The notes beneath the pieces were generated by a model that was not told the DNA's origin, searched no databases, and worked only from the letters and a program-made list of their open reading frames with translations. A program made the translations under genes and the position numbers. 64,000 bases of DNA from G963720475 sp963720475 (GTDB lineage Bacteria > Actinomycetota > Thermoleophilia > Solirubrobacterales > Thermoleophilaceae): assembly GCA_963720475.1 (NCBI GenBank), contig OY970394.1:744001-808000 (forward strand). The letters are read 5' to 3'. Shown one piece after another: positions 1 to 8,596 of this stretch (the stretch's first letter is position 1; each line of letters opens with the position of its first letter).

Positions 1-247
1 CGAACATCGTCGCCGAGCCGAGGGTGTAGAACCAGTTGCCCTTTGGCACCTTGCGGTACAGGAACGCCTTTAGGAACGGGCTCATGCCCATCCGCTCGTC
101 CACCCAGCCGAGGGTGCCTACGGCCCCCTCGACGGCCGGGTGACGCTGCTCGGCATCAGTCGGCGGGTGGCCGTTCTTGCCGTTCGCGCCGTTCGTGCCC
201 GGGCGCGGCGGCTTCGGGCGGAGCATCGGCGGCAGCGGCAGCTTCAT
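1..247 (-). CDS. qcrB: Cytochrome b subunit of cytochrome bc complex, N-terminal part
   Basis: Only the first 82 codons lie in the window; the gene runs off the left edge. Reading the minus strand from ATG at 247 gives a Pro/Lys/Asn-rich cytoplasmic head, then a stretch containing WVDERMGMSPFLKAFLYRKV and the start of a first membrane region (NWFYTLGSATMF), typical of actinobacterial and Firmicute-like cytochrome b N-termini just before helix A. The ATG overlaps the Rieske gene's TGA (ATGA), so the two are translationally coupled. The heme ligands lie outside the window. The protein would form the quinol-oxidising membrane core of the bc complex. Confidence 0.85.
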   Translation of the reverse strand, partial: MKLPLPPMLRPKPPRPGTNGANGKNGHPPTDAEQRHPAVEGAVGTLGWVDERMGMSPFLKAFLYRKVPKGNWFYTLGSATMF

Positions 248-972
248 ACGCTCGGCCTCGCCGGGTAGAGGTACTTCCACAAGCCGTCCAGGTGCTCGCC
301 CGGGTCGCGCGGTGAGAAGCGCTCGAACTGCGAGTTGAGCGAGAAGCGGTCGCCGAGAAGCACCCGCCATTGCCCGCTGCTCTCCGACTGGCCCTTGACC
401 GGGGCGACCTTCGTGTAGAAGCGGTCGAGCGGGCGGACGGGCGGGCCGCCGGTGACCTCGCCCTGGAAGCCGTAGACGCCACCGTGGCACGGACAGATGA
501 ATCGCTGCGACGCCTGCACGTACCGGACGGGACAGCCGAGGTGCATGCAGCGCGTCGAAATCGCGACGTAGGGGATGTTTTCGTTGCGCTTGTTGTCCTT
601 CTTGGGGTTGAACTTGCGCACGTACACGGTCGTCTTGCCGGCCTCGCCGGTGTAGGGGTCGGTCGTGATCACCTTCGAGACGTACGTGTTCTCGTTGAAG
701 TCGCCCTCGGCGCCGACGTCCTGGAAGTGCTCCTTGGTTGTGTCCTCGAAGATCGGTCCCAGCGCGAAGCCGAGCGCCGGCAGCCCGAAGGCGGCCGAAG
801 CAACCCCTCCGGCAGCGAGCGCGCCGCCCTCGAAGAGGCGTCGGCGCGTGACTGTCTCGCCCTCGTAGGCGCCGGGCAACTCCCGGTCGGCGGTGTAGGG
901 CGAGCGCTTCTGTTTGCGTTTCTTCGCGGAGTCGGCCATGGCGGGCTGACGGCGCGCGTACTCTACCGTCAC
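244..972 (-). CDS. qcrA: Rieske iron-sulfur protein of the bc complex
   Basis: Reads as 242 aa from a GTG at 972; an internal ATG at 939 (MADSAKKRK) is an equally reasonable start and would give 231 aa. The N-terminal part has a twin-arginine-like motif (TRRRLFEGG) followed by a hydrophobic anchor (about residues 50-70), suggesting TAT-dependent membrane insertion. The two [2Fe-2S] ligand boxes are visible as CMHLGC and CPCHGG; the first has Met where Thr is usual. It passes electrons from quinol to cytochrome c at the outer face of the membrane. It overlaps the downstream qcrB by 4 bases and lies 30 bp after a small unknown gene. Confidence 0.93.
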   Translation of the reverse strand: MTVEYARRQPAMADSAKKRKQKRSPYTADRELPGAYEGETVTRRRLFEGGALAAGGVASAAFGLPALGFALGPIFEDTTKEHFQDVGAEGDFNENTYVSKVITTDPYTGEAGKTTVYVRKFNPKKDNKRNENIPYVAISTRCMHLGCPVRYVQASQRFICPCHGGVYGFQGEVTGGPPVRPLDRFYTKVAPVKGQSESSGQWRVLLGDRFSLNSQFERFSPRDPGEHLDGLWKYLYPARPSV

Positions 973-1002
973 CCCGGGTACGCGGCAGTCGCCGCCGCGG
1001 GG

Positions 1003-1383
1003 TCAATCGGAGAGCGTCGCCGCCCCGTCCTCCCACAGCTGTGACACGTCGCCCGAGCGGCGCTCGGCCTCGGCGCGGGCGCAGCCAGCGATCAGGTCGG
1101 CGAGTGCGGCGACCGCTTCGAGATCGCCCGACTCGGCCAACCGCTCGAGCCCCAGCGCGTAGAGCGCATCCCCGGCTAGAAGCGCGAGGTCTGGGTCCAT
1201 CCCGCTGAACGCCTGCGGCTCGCCGTAGTGCGCGAGGTAACCCTCGTGGACCGCCTCGAGGACGAACTCGCGCTCGCTCGAGAGACCGTCGGACGGGGCG
1301 AAGCGCCCCTCCGGCGGGTCGGCGACGACGTACTCTGCGAGCGCCGGGTCCGCAGCGGCGGCGAGCTCGCCGAGGCGGCTCAT
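1003..1383 (-). CDS. Small helical protein of unknown function
   Basis: This 126-aa acidic, Ala/Leu/Glu-rich protein has no membrane segment and no signal peptide. Its ATG overlaps the hemL stop codon as ATGA, so it belongs to the hemB-ahbAB-hemL operon and sits between it and qcrA. A stretch around residues 67-95 (ALLAGDALYALGLERLAES) faintly recalls the helical bundle of polyprenyl-diphosphate synthases, but no DDxxD motif is present, so that function is not claimed. The position between heme synthesis and the heme-containing bc complex suggests, by inference only, a role in heme-protein maturation or respiration. Confidence 0.7.
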   Translation of the reverse strand: MSRLGELAAAADPALAEYVVADPPEGRFAPSDGLSSEREFVLEAVHEGYLAHYGEPQAFSGMDPDLALLAGDALYALGLERLAESGDLEAVAALADLIAGCARAEAERRSGDVSQLWEDGAATLSD

Positions 1384-2675
1384 CTCGCAGCCTCACGAAA
1401 GGCGTCGGCGGCGGCGGCGAGGGTACGCTCGATGTGCTCGTCCGAGTGGGCGAGCGATGGGAACCACGCCTCGAACTGCGATGGAGGCGGGTAGACCCCG
1501 CGGTCGAACAGTGCGCGGCAGAAGGCCGCGTGCGCCTCGAGGTCACAGGCGCGTGCCCCTTCGTAGTCGCGCACGGGCTCGGTCGTGAAGAAGACGGTGA
1601 GCAGACCCGTCGTCCATGCGACCTGGACGGCCACGCCGGCCGCGGAGGCGGCCTCCGCCAGGCCGCGGGCGAGGGCGGACGTGGTGCGATCGAGCTGCTC
1701 GTAGGCGTCAGCACCGAGCAGCTTCAGCGTCGCCAGGCCGGCAGCGGTGGCGAGCGGGTTGCCCGACAGGGTCCCGGCCTGGTACACGTCGCCCGCCGGC
1801 GCCAGGCGCTCCATCGACGCTGCCGGCCCGGCGAGCGCCGCAGCGGGCAGACCGCCCCCGAGGACCTTGCCGAGCACCGTGAGGTCGGGCTCGACGCCCT
1901 CGCGCTCCTGGGCACCGCCGCGCGCGACACGGAACCCCGTGATCACCTCGTCGAACACGAGCAACGCGCCCGACCGGGTCGCCGCGTCGCGCAGGAAGGC
2001 GAGGAATCCCTCGACTGGCTCGACGAGTCCCATGTTGGCGGCGTACGGCTCGCACAGGATCGCGGCGGGCGGGCGGGCGGCGAGCGCCTCCTCGACCACC
2101 GCGCGGTCGTTCCAGGGGACCACTACCGTGTCGGCCGCCTGAGCCTCGGTCACTCCGGGCGAGCCGGGAAGCCCATGCGTAGCCACGCCCGATCCGGCCT
2201 CGGCGAGGAGAGAGTCCGAGTGCCCGTGGTAGGCGCCGGCGAACTTGACGATCGGATCACGGCCGGTCAGGGCGCGGGCGAGGCGGACGGCGGTCATCGC
2301 GGCCTCTGTGCCCGAGGAGGTCATCCGCACCATCTCCGCGCCCGGTACCCGCGCGGCGACCTCTGCGGCCAGCTCGACCTCGGCAGCGGTCGCGGCGCCG
2401 TAGCTCGTTCCGCGCTCCGCGGCGGCCTTCACCGCGCCGACCACGTCCGGATGCGCGTGGCCCGCGATCAGCGGACCCCACGAGGAGACCCAGTCCACGT
2501 AGCGGTTGCCGTCGACGTCCACGACCTCCGCCCCCTCTCCCCGTTCGAGGAAGATGGGGTCGCGGCCGATCTGGGCCATCGCCCGCACGGGCGAGTTCAC
2601 CCCGCCGGGCAGCAGCCCCTTCGCCCGGGCAAACAGCTCGGCGGACCGTTCAGTGCCCACCGCAACGTCCGTCAA
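1380..2675 (-). CDS. hemL: Glutamate-1-semialdehyde 2,1-aminomutase
   Basis: A 431-aa class III PLP aminotransferase-fold enzyme, the normal length for HemL. It converts glutamate-1-semialdehyde to 5-aminolevulinate in the C5 tetrapyrrole pathway. Visible signatures are an N-terminal PGGVNSPVRA box, the SSGTEAAMTAVRLAR phosphate-binding region, the DEVITGFR stretch, and the PLP lysine in VLGKVLGGGLP. The start is a TTG at 2675 overlapping the TGA of ahbAB (TTGA). It sits third in the operon hemB-ahbAB-hemL, so ALA formation, porphobilinogen formation and a siroheme decarboxylase-type protein are produced together. Confidence 0.95.
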   Translation of the reverse strand: MTDVAVGTERSAELFARAKGLLPGGVNSPVRAMAQIGRDPIFLERGEGAEVVDVDGNRYVDWVSSWGPLIAGHAHPDVVGAVKAAAERGTSYGAATAAEVELAAEVAARVPGAEMVRMTSSGTEAAMTAVRLARALTGRDPIVKFAGAYHGHSDSLLAEAGSGVATHGLPGSPGVTEAQAADTVVVPWNDRAVVEEALAARPPAAILCEPYAANMGLVEPVEGFLAFLRDAATRSGALLVFDEVITGFRVARGGAQEREGVEPDLTVLGKVLGGGLPAAALAGPAASMERLAPAGDVYQAGTLSGNPLATAAGLATLKLLGADAYEQLDRTTSALARGLAEAASAAGVAVQVAWTTGLLTVFFTTEPVRDYEGARACDLEAHAAFCRALFDRGVYPPPSQFEAWFPSLAHSDEHIERTLAAAADAFREAAR

Positions 2676-3769
2676 GCGTGCTCGGACTCCCAGCGCTCGT
2701 GGTCGTCCGTGAAGTAGAGCAGCCGGATCTTCTTGAACTCTGTCGAGGAATAGAGCGTCGCCCGCTCATCGATCCCCGTCTCGGCCGAGATCGTGTCGAG
2801 GATCTCGTCGCACTCCTCTTTCGAGCGGCCGTGGGCCATGGTGAAGACCGAGTAGGGCCAGTCGCCGTAGGTCGGGCGCTGGTAGCAGTGGGAGATCCCG
2901 CGGTAGGCGGCCATCTCGGGCCCGAGCTCGGCGATCCGGTCCTCGGGCACCTTCCAGACGCCCATCCCGTTGGCGGAGAACCCCGCGCGACGGTGATAGA
3001 GGATCGCGGCGACGCGGCGGAGGGCGCCTCGCTCGCGCATCGACTCGAGCTGCTCCAGCAGCGCGGGTGTGTCGATGCCGAGCTCGCGCGCGGCGTCGTC
3101 GTAGGGCTCGGGCACGACCGGCATGTCGCCCTGGAGGGCGCGGATCGTCGCGATATCGAGCTCCGTCAGCTCGATCGGGTCGAGCTCGCGCGGCGGTTCG
3201 GCGACGGCAGCCTTGGCGAGCGCCTTCGTATCACCCTCCATCTCGAGGTTCATGTTGATCTTGAATAGCGTCAGTGTCGGCAGCTGGCGTACGGACTCGG
3301 CGCCGGTCAGGTCGGCCAGCAGCTCGAGCGTTCCGTCGAGTCCGAGTTTCGAGCCGGGCTCGGTCGCGATCGTGAACCAGATGTTGAAGTCGTGATTGCG
3401 GAGGTAGTTGTGGGAGACGCCCGGATGCGAGTTGATGATCTCGGCGGCGCGCCACGGGTTCTCGGGGTCGACCTTCGCGGCGACGAGCATCGAGCTGTAG
3501 CCGAGTGCGCGCGTGTCGAAGATCGGGGTCACCTGGCGGACGATCCGCTCGTCGAGCAGGCGCTGGACCCGCGCGATCACCTCGTCCTCGCTGGACTCGG
3601 CGAGCTCGGCGACGTGGGCGTACGGCCGCGGCGCGAGCGGGAACTTCCCCTGCATCAGGTTGAGCAGCCGCTTGTCGAGCTCGTCGAGCGGGATCGCCGC
3701 GCCGTCGCGACGGCTGCGCGTCTTGGGCGCGTAGTTCGCGCTCTTGTCGGTCGTGTCTACTGAAGCCAT
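2672..3769 (-). CDS. Fused AhbA-AhbB siroheme decarboxylase-type (Lrp/AsnC-fold) protein
   Basis: A 365-aa protein starting at ATG 3769, 13 bp inside the end of hemB. It holds two tandem Lrp/AsnC-like units, each a winged helix plus a ligand-binding ferredoxin-like domain. Unit 1 (about 28-185) is AhbA-like (HNYLRNHDFNIWFTIA). Unit 2 (about 205-355) is AhbB-like (RAGFSANGMGVWKVPEDR and SHCYQRPTYGDWPYSVF). AhbA and AhbB jointly decarboxylate siroheme to 12,18-didecarboxysiroheme in the alternative heme/heme d1 route; they are usually separate polypeptides of about 150-170 aa. The heme operon context supports a tetrapyrrole role. A purely regulatory (heme-sensing) function cannot be excluded because the HTH parts are retained. 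Confidence 0.85.
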   Translation of the reverse strand: MASVDTTDKSANYAPKTRSRRDGAAIPLDELDKRLLNLMQGKFPLAPRPYAHVAELAESSEDEVIARVQRLLDERIVRQVTPIFDTRALGYSSMLVAAKVDPENPWRAAEIINSHPGVSHNYLRNHDFNIWFTIATEPGSKLGLDGTLELLADLTGAESVRQLPTLTLFKINMNLEMEGDTKALAKAAVAEPPRELDPIELTELDIATIRALQGDMPVVPEPYDDAARELGIDTPALLEQLESMRERGALRRVAAILYHRRAGFSANGMGVWKVPEDRIAELGPEMAAYRGISHCYQRPTYGDWPYSVFTMAHGRSKEECDEILDTISAETGIDERATLYSSTEFKKIRLLYFTDDHERWESEHA

Positions 3770-4731
3770 CGGGCCGCGTCCTTGGCGTGGTAGCTGATCA
3801 CAATGTCGGCTCCGGCGCGGCGGATGGACGTGAGCGCCTCCAACACGGCGGCCCGTTCGTCGAGCCGACCGGCCGCGGAAGCTTCCTTGACCATCGCGTA
3901 CTCGCCACTCACGTTGTACGCGGCGACGGGCACTCGCGTCGCCTCCTTGACCCGGCGGACGATGTCGAGATACGGCAGCGCAGGCTTCACCATCACGACG
4001 TCGGCGCCCTCCTCGACGTCGAGCAGCGCCTCGCGCACGGCCTCGTCGGCGTTGGCAGGATCCATCTGGTAGCTGCGCCGGTCGCCGAAGGCCGGCGTCG
4101 AGCCGGCCGCTTCGCGGAACGGCCCGTAGAACGCGGAGGCGAACTTCGCCGAGTAGGCGATGATCGGCGTCTCGGAGTGCCCCTCGGAATCGAGCTGCCC
4201 GCGCAGCGCGCCGACCCGCCCGTCCATCATGTCGCTGGGCGCAACAGCATCGGCACCCGCGGCGGCGTGCGAGATCGCCGTCTTGGCGAGCAGCTCGAGC
4301 GTGACGTCGTTGTCGACCTCGCCGTCGTCGCGGACCACGCCGCAGTGACCGTGCGAGGTGTACTCGCACAGGCACACGTCGGTGATGACGACGAGGTCGG
4401 GATGGGCGTCCTTCAGCGCGCGCACCGCCATCTGGACGACGCCCTCGTCGTCATAGGCGCCCGAGCCCGACTCGTCCTTGTCGGCCGGGATCCCGAACAG
4501 CAGCACGGCCGGGACGCCGTCGGCATGGACCGCGCCGGCCTCCTCGACAGCGCGCGAGATCGAGAGGCGCTCGATCCCCGGCATCGCCTCGATCGGAGTC
4601 CGCTGGTCGATCCCGTGCTCGATGAACATCGGGTAGACGAGGTGCTGGGGCGAGAGCTCTGTCTCGCGCACCATGTCGCGCAGGACGCCTGTCTTGCGCA
4701 GTCTGCGCAGGCGTGTGGCAGGGAACGCCAT
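3757..4731 (-). CDS. hemB: Delta-aminolevulinic acid dehydratase (porphobilinogen synthase)
   Basis: A 324-aa protein of normal length that condenses two 5-aminolevulinates to porphobilinogen. Visible are the zinc-binding cysteine cluster (DVCLCEYTSHGHCG), indicating the Zn-dependent form, and the two Schiff-base lysines in YSAKFASAFYGPFREA and VMVKPALPYLD. It is the first gene of the minus-strand heme operon and starts only 49 bp from a divergent SDR gene at 4781, so its promoter must lie in 4732-4780. Its stop codon lies inside the following ahbAB gene. Confidence 0.97.
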   Translation of the reverse strand: MAFPATRLRRLRKTGVLRDMVRETELSPQHLVYPMFIEHGIDQRTPIEAMPGIERLSISRAVEEAGAVHADGVPAVLLFGIPADKDESGSGAYDDEGVVQMAVRALKDAHPDLVVITDVCLCEYTSHGHCGVVRDDGEVDNDVTLELLAKTAISHAAAGADAVAPSDMMDGRVGALRGQLDSEGHSETPIIAYSAKFASAFYGPFREAAGSTPAFGDRRSYQMDPANADEAVREALLDVEEGADVVMVKPALPYLDIVRRVKEATRVPVAAYNVSGEYAMVKEASAAGRLDERAAVLEALTSIRRAGADIVISYHAKDAARWLQ

Positions 4732-4780
4732 GCTGGAGAAAGTGTACGGCGGGCGGGTTTCCGACTAGGCTGGGTGCGGA

Positions 4781-5683
4781 ATGGCCGCATACGAGCTTGC
4801 AGGCAAGAGCGTGCTGATCACGGGGGCCGCGCGGGGGATCGGAGCGATCACGGCAAAGCGCCTCGCCACGCGCGGCGCGCGCCTGTCGCTCGTGGGATTC
4901 GAGCCGGAACAGCTCGCGGCGGTGGCTGCGGAGTGCGGCAACGGCTCGGTCTGGTTCGAGGCCGACGTGACGGACCACGGCGCGATCGGCCGGGCCGTCG
5001 ACGGAACGGTCGAGGCCCTCGGCGGGATCGACGTCGCGATCGCGAACGCCGGCATCGCGACCGGTGGAACCACCCGCACGATCGACCCCGGGATGTTCGA
5101 TCGCGTCATCGAGGTGAACCTGCTCGGCGCCTGGCACACCCTCCGCCTCTGCCTCCCCCAGCTGATCGAACGGCGAGGCTACGCGCTTGCCGTCGCTTCG
5201 GTCGCGGCGATCGCCCAGCCGCCGATGTTCGGCGCCTACGGCGCGAGCAAGGCCGGTATCGAGGCGGCATGCAACTCGTTGCGGCTCGAGGTCGCGCACC
5301 TCGGCGTCGACGTCGGCGTCGGCTACTTCTCGTGGCTCGACACCGACCTCGTCACCGGGGCGCAGGAGAAACTCGACGCCTTCGACCTGATGCGCTCGAA
5401 GCTCCCCGGCCCGACGAAGAAGACCTACCCGGTCGAGGATGCGGCGAAGGCGATCGAGCGCGGTGTCGAGAAGCGCAAGAAGCGCATCGTCGCGCCGGGC
5501 TGGGTGCGGACGATGATCGCTGTCCGCGGACTCGTGGCTCCGAGCCTCGAGCGCTCACTCGATGTGAAGGACGTGGTTGACACTGCCGAGCGCGAGGCGG
5601 CCGAGAAGGGCGCCGAGGCCTTCCGCCCCACCGGCGCCGGCGGCGAAGCGGACGCCCGCGCGCGCGAGCACGCGCGTACCTAG
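4781..5683 (+). CDS. Short-chain dehydrogenase/reductase
   Basis: A 300-aa SDR oxidoreductase. The Rossmann cofactor motif is ITGAARGIGA (residues about 13-22), followed by NAGIATGG, a catalytic serine in VASVAAI and the YGASK pair, so the active site is complete. An acidic residue at the end of beta-2 is not obvious, so NAD versus NADP preference is left open. The C-terminal tail (from about 210) is longer than in classical SDRs and lysine/arginine-rich (GVEKRKKRIV), resembling SDRs annotated as cyclopropanation- or steroid-like oxidoreductases. The substrate is unknown. It is divergent from hemB and converges with, overlapping by 4 bp, the ABC permease gene. Confidence 0.88.
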   Translation: MAAYELAGKSVLITGAARGIGAITAKRLATRGARLSLVGFEPEQLAAVAAECGNGSVWFEADVTDHGAIGRAVDGTVEALGGIDVAIANAGIATGGTTRTIDPGMFDRVIEVNLLGAWHTLRLCLPQLIERRGYALAVASVAAIAQPPMFGAYGASKAGIEAACNSLRLEVAHLGVDVGVGYFSWLDTDLVTGAQEKLDAFDLMRSKLPGPTKKTYPVEDAAKAIERGVEKRKKRIVAPGWVRTMIAVRGLVAPSLERSLDVKDVVDTAEREAAEKGAEAFRPTGAGGEADARAREHART

Positions 5684-7062
5684 CCGAAGCGACGCAGCGC
5701 GAGGCGGGCGATCACGCCGAAGGCGAGCGTCAGCGCGACGAGGTGGAGGATCGGGGCGAGCAGGTCGCCCGAGCCGTTGAGCGCTGCATCAAGGGCGTCG
5801 AGACACGGCTTGAACGGGAATAGCGCCGAGACGACCTCGACGACTGAGTACAGCCCCGCCGATACCGAGCCCGACGGGACGAGCGCGAGGAAGGCGATCG
5901 GCAGCGACAGCATGAACGCCAGCAACGACGCCGCCCGCACCTCGCGTGCGAGCGCGCCGATCGCGAGGCCCATCGCCGCAAAGCCGAGACCACCGGCCGC
6001 GAGCGCTGCGAGCAACTGCGGGAACCGCCCCCAGTCGATCTCCACGAAAAGGCTCAGCCCGGCGAGCATCAGTAACGACAGCCCGAGCGCGCAGATCGCG
6101 GAGAGGAGGGCCTTCTCGACGAGCAGCGCGGTGCGCGAGACGAGGCCGCGGACGAGTCGCAGGAAGGCGTTCTCCTCACGCTCGAGCGCGAGCACGCCCG
6201 CCGCGAGCAGCACGGTGACGAACATCAGCGAGATCGTCACCGCGAATGCGACGGCGAACGACGACAGCGACTCGGTCCCGCCTCGCACGACCTTCTGCTC
6301 GACCTCGATCGGCTCACCGAGGGTGGCGAGAACGTCGTCGGAGAGGTCGAGGTTGTCCTGCGCGAGGTCGGCGAAGCGGATCACCTGTTCGAGTTGGGCC
6401 CGCGAAGCCAAGTCGTCACCCTGCCTCGCCTGGACGGCCTCGAGTATCTGCTGCGAGTTTTGGAGCCCGAGGATGTTCACCTCACCGCCGAGCAACGGGA
6501 TGTCGAACGTGCCGCCCTCCACGATCAGGTCGAGGTACTCGAGCGCGATCTCGGTGAACTTCTTCGTCAGCTCGGCGTTCGCGTCCTGGAGCCGCGATTC
6601 GATGGTGGACTCGACGTAACGCCGTTTGGCCGGGTCCTCGGCGTTGTAATAGACGCGCACCTTCGGCGACGGCCCTGCGCCAAGCGCCTGCGCGGACTCG
6701 AGCTGGCGGGTGATGTCCTCGGGAATCACGAGCGCTGCGAGCACGTCGCCGTCGCGCACCATCTGGATCGCCTCGCGCTCGCAGTCCTTCGGATCGCGGT
6801 CCTTGCAGTCGATCCGCACCGGGTCGATCGCCTCGAACAGCTGGTCCGCGTACTTCGAGACGTCGACATCCTCGTTGCCGAGCGAGACCTCGTTGGCCGC
6901 CATCGGCACGAGGTTTAGGAAGGCGACCTTCGGCTTGTCGGGCCCGCGTGAGAGCGCGAACCCGATCAGCACGCTGAGCACGATCGGGTAGACGACCAGC
7001 AGCCCGACGAGCAGCGGCGAGCGCTTGAGGATCTGGAGGTCCTTGATCAGGAGCCAGCGCAT
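5680..7062 (-). CDS. ABC-2 type transporter permease
   Basis: A 460-aa membrane protein with one N-terminal hydrophobic segment (about 17-38), a large extracytoplasmic region of some 200 residues, and five to six clustered C-terminal membrane helices (from about 268 onward). This is the ABC2_membrane_3 / YhgE-like exporter architecture. It begins 3 bp after the stop of the ATPase gene (7066-7782), so the two form one exporter. The substrate cannot be told from sequence; relatives export drugs, lipids or peptides. Its 3' end overlaps the convergent SDR gene by 4 bp. Confidence 0.88.
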   Translation of the reverse strand: MRWLLIKDLQILKRSPLLVGLLVVYPIVLSVLIGFALSRGPDKPKVAFLNLVPMAANEVSLGNEDVDVSKYADQLFEAIDPVRIDCKDRDPKDCEREAIQMVRDGDVLAALVIPEDITRQLESAQALGAGPSPKVRVYYNAEDPAKRRYVESTIESRLQDANAELTKKFTEIALEYLDLIVEGGTFDIPLLGGEVNILGLQNSQQILEAVQARQGDDLASRAQLEQVIRFADLAQDNLDLSDDVLATLGEPIEVEQKVVRGGTESLSSFAVAFAVTISLMFVTVLLAAGVLALEREENAFLRLVRGLVSRTALLVEKALLSAICALGLSLLMLAGLSLFVEIDWGRFPQLLAALAAGGLGFAAMGLAIGALAREVRAASLLAFMLSLPIAFLALVPSGSVSAGLYSVVEVVSALFPFKPCLDALDAALNGSGDLLAPILHLVALTLAFGVIARLALRRFG

Positions 7063-7065
7063 GTC

Positions 7066-7782
7066 TCAGTGGCCGTGCTGATGGAGGAAGGCGACGAAGG
7101 CCGCCTCGAAGTCGAGATCGGAGGCGCCGACCACCTGCTCGAGCTCGCCCGGCGAACCGCTGAACAGGCGCTCGCCGTCGGCGAGGACGATCAGCTGATG
7201 TGCGTAGCGCTCGGCCTCCTGCACGACGTGGGTCGAGTAGAGGACGGTCGTCCCGCCCTCGGCGAGCGCGTTGATGAACTCCCACAGGCGCTCGCGCTGA
7301 CGGGGATCGAGTGCCGCGCTCGGCTCGTCGAGCAGCAGCACGGTCGGGTTGGCGAGCAGGCCGATGGCGATGTTCACGCGCTGGCGATTGCCGCCGCTGA
7401 GCGTGCCGACCTGATCGTCGGCGCGCTCGACGAGGTCGGCCTGCTCGAGCATCCCCGCGACGGCGGCCTCGACGTCGTCGCGCTGCTCGAGCCGCGCGAA
7501 CAGGCGCAGGTTCTCGGCAACGGTCAGCTTCGTGTAGAGCGCCGTCTGCTGCGGGACCCACCCGAGCTCGCGCGGCGAGTGCGAGATCGAGCCACCGTCC
7601 GCGGGCTGGATCCCGGCGAGGATCGAGAGCAAAGTCGTCTTGCCCGCGCCGTTCGGGCCGATGACGGCAACGAGCTCGCCGCGCCGCGCCGAAAGCGACA
7701 CATCCTTCAGCGCTACGCGCTCACCGAAGCGCTTGACGAGGCCGTCGGCGACGAGGACGGGAGCTTCCGCGGGGGGTGTCAC
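7066..7782 (-). CDS. ABC transporter ATP-binding protein
   Basis: The nucleotide-binding subunit of the adjacent ABC-2 exporter. I take the GTG at 7782 as start (238 aa), because the open frame further upstream runs into the divergent gene at 7820 and has no ABC homology. Visible motifs are Walker A (GPNGAGKTT), the signature LSGGNRQRV, Walker B (VLLLDEPSAALD) and the switch histidine (YSTHVVQEAE). A single nucleotide-binding domain implies a dimer working with two permease copies. It shares a 37-bp divergent promoter region with the phosphoesterase gene. Confidence 0.92.
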   Translation of the reverse strand: MTPPAEAPVLVADGLVKRFGERVALKDVSLSARRGELVAVIGPNGAGKTTLLSILAGIQPADGGSISHSPRELGWVPQQTALYTKLTVAENLRLFARLEQRDDVEAAVAGMLEQADLVERADDQVGTLSGGNRQRVNIAIGLLANPTVLLLDEPSAALDPRQRERLWEFINALAEGGTTVLYSTHVVQEAERYAHQLIVLADGERLFSGSPGELEQVVGASDLDFEAAFVAFLHQHGH

Positions 7783-7819
7783 GGCCGAGACGGTAGTGAG
7801 GCTGGGAGAATCGCGCGCA

Positions 7820-8596
7820 ATGAAGGTGCTCTTCATCGGCGACGTGGTCGGGAGCCTTGGCCGCAAGGCGCTGGCCGCCGGGCTGCCGGCGCTGCGCGAC
7901 CATCACGCGCCCGACTTCGTCGTCGCCAACGGCGAGAACGTCGCAGGGGGCGTCGGCATCACCGAGCGGACGGCTCACACGCTGTTCGACGCCGGCTGCG
8001 ATGCGCTCACGCTCGGCAACCACACGTACCGCCACCGCGACGTCTACGGGCTGCTCGACGAGGACGAGCGGATCGTGCGACCGGCGAACTACCCACAGGG
8101 GAATCCCGGGCGGGGCTGGACCGTCATCGAGCGCGACGGGATGCGCCTCGGGCTGGTGAACCTGCTCGGGCAGCTCTTCATGGACCCGGCGCGGTCGCCG
8201 TTCCCGGCCGCCGACGCCGCGCTGGCCGAGCTCGACGGCCGCGCCGACGCCGTGCTCGTGGACTTCCACGCCGAGGCGACGAGCGAGAAGGTGGCGATGG
8301 GCTGGCACCTCGATGGCCGGGTGATGGCCTGCGTCGGCACCCACACGCACGTGCCCACCGCCGACGCGCGCGTCCTTCCGGGCGGCACCGCCTTCATCTC
8401 GGACGTCGGCATGACGGGCCCGCGCGGCGGGGTCATCGGGGTCAAGCGCGAGCTCGCGCTGGAGCGCTTCCTGACACAGATGCCCGTGAAGTTCGAGACC
8501 TCAGACGAGGACCCCTGGATCAACGCCGTCGTTATCGACTCCGGCGCGGATGGCGGGCCGGCCTCGATCGAGCAGGTTCTCGTCGACACCGGCTGA
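7820..8596 (+). CDS. YmdB-family metallophosphoesterase
   Basis: A 258-aa protein of the TIGR00282/YmdB family. Metal-binding motifs characteristic of calcineurin-like phosphoesterases are present: GDVVG at the N-terminus, ANGENVAGG, LGNHTYRH, FHAEATSEK and GTHTHVPTAD. YmdB of Bacillus subtilis is a 2',3'-cAMP phosphodiesterase that affects biofilm and motility decisions; whether the substrate is the same here is inference. The start at ATG 7820 is preceded by GGGAGA at 7804-7809, a usable ribosome binding site. In many actinobacteria this gene lies near rny; here it does not. Its 3' end overlaps the convergent membrane protein gene by 96 bp. Confidence 0.9.
   Translation: MKVLFIGDVVGSLGRKALAAGLPALRDHHAPDFVVANGENVAGGVGITERTAHTLFDAGCDALTLGNHTYRHRDVYGLLDEDERIVRPANYPQGNPGRGWTVIERDGMRLGLVNLLGQLFMDPARSPFPAADAALAELDGRADAVLVDFHAEATSEKVAMGWHLDGRVMACVGTHTHVPTADARVLPGGTAFISDVGMTGPRGGVIGVKRELALERFLTQMPVKFETSDEDPWINAVVIDSGADGGPASIEQVLVDTG

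Noticed and set aside
3770..4375. An open frame extending the AhbA-AhbB gene 200 codons further upstream
   Set aside because: It lies fully inside hemB on the same strand, has Arg/Ala-rich shadow composition and no family motif. The ATG at 3769 gives a complete two-unit protein.
7783..7866. An upstream start for the ABC ATPase at 7866
   Set aside because: It would overlap the divergent YmdB-type gene and adds residues with no ABC similarity; GTG 7782 gives the usual length.
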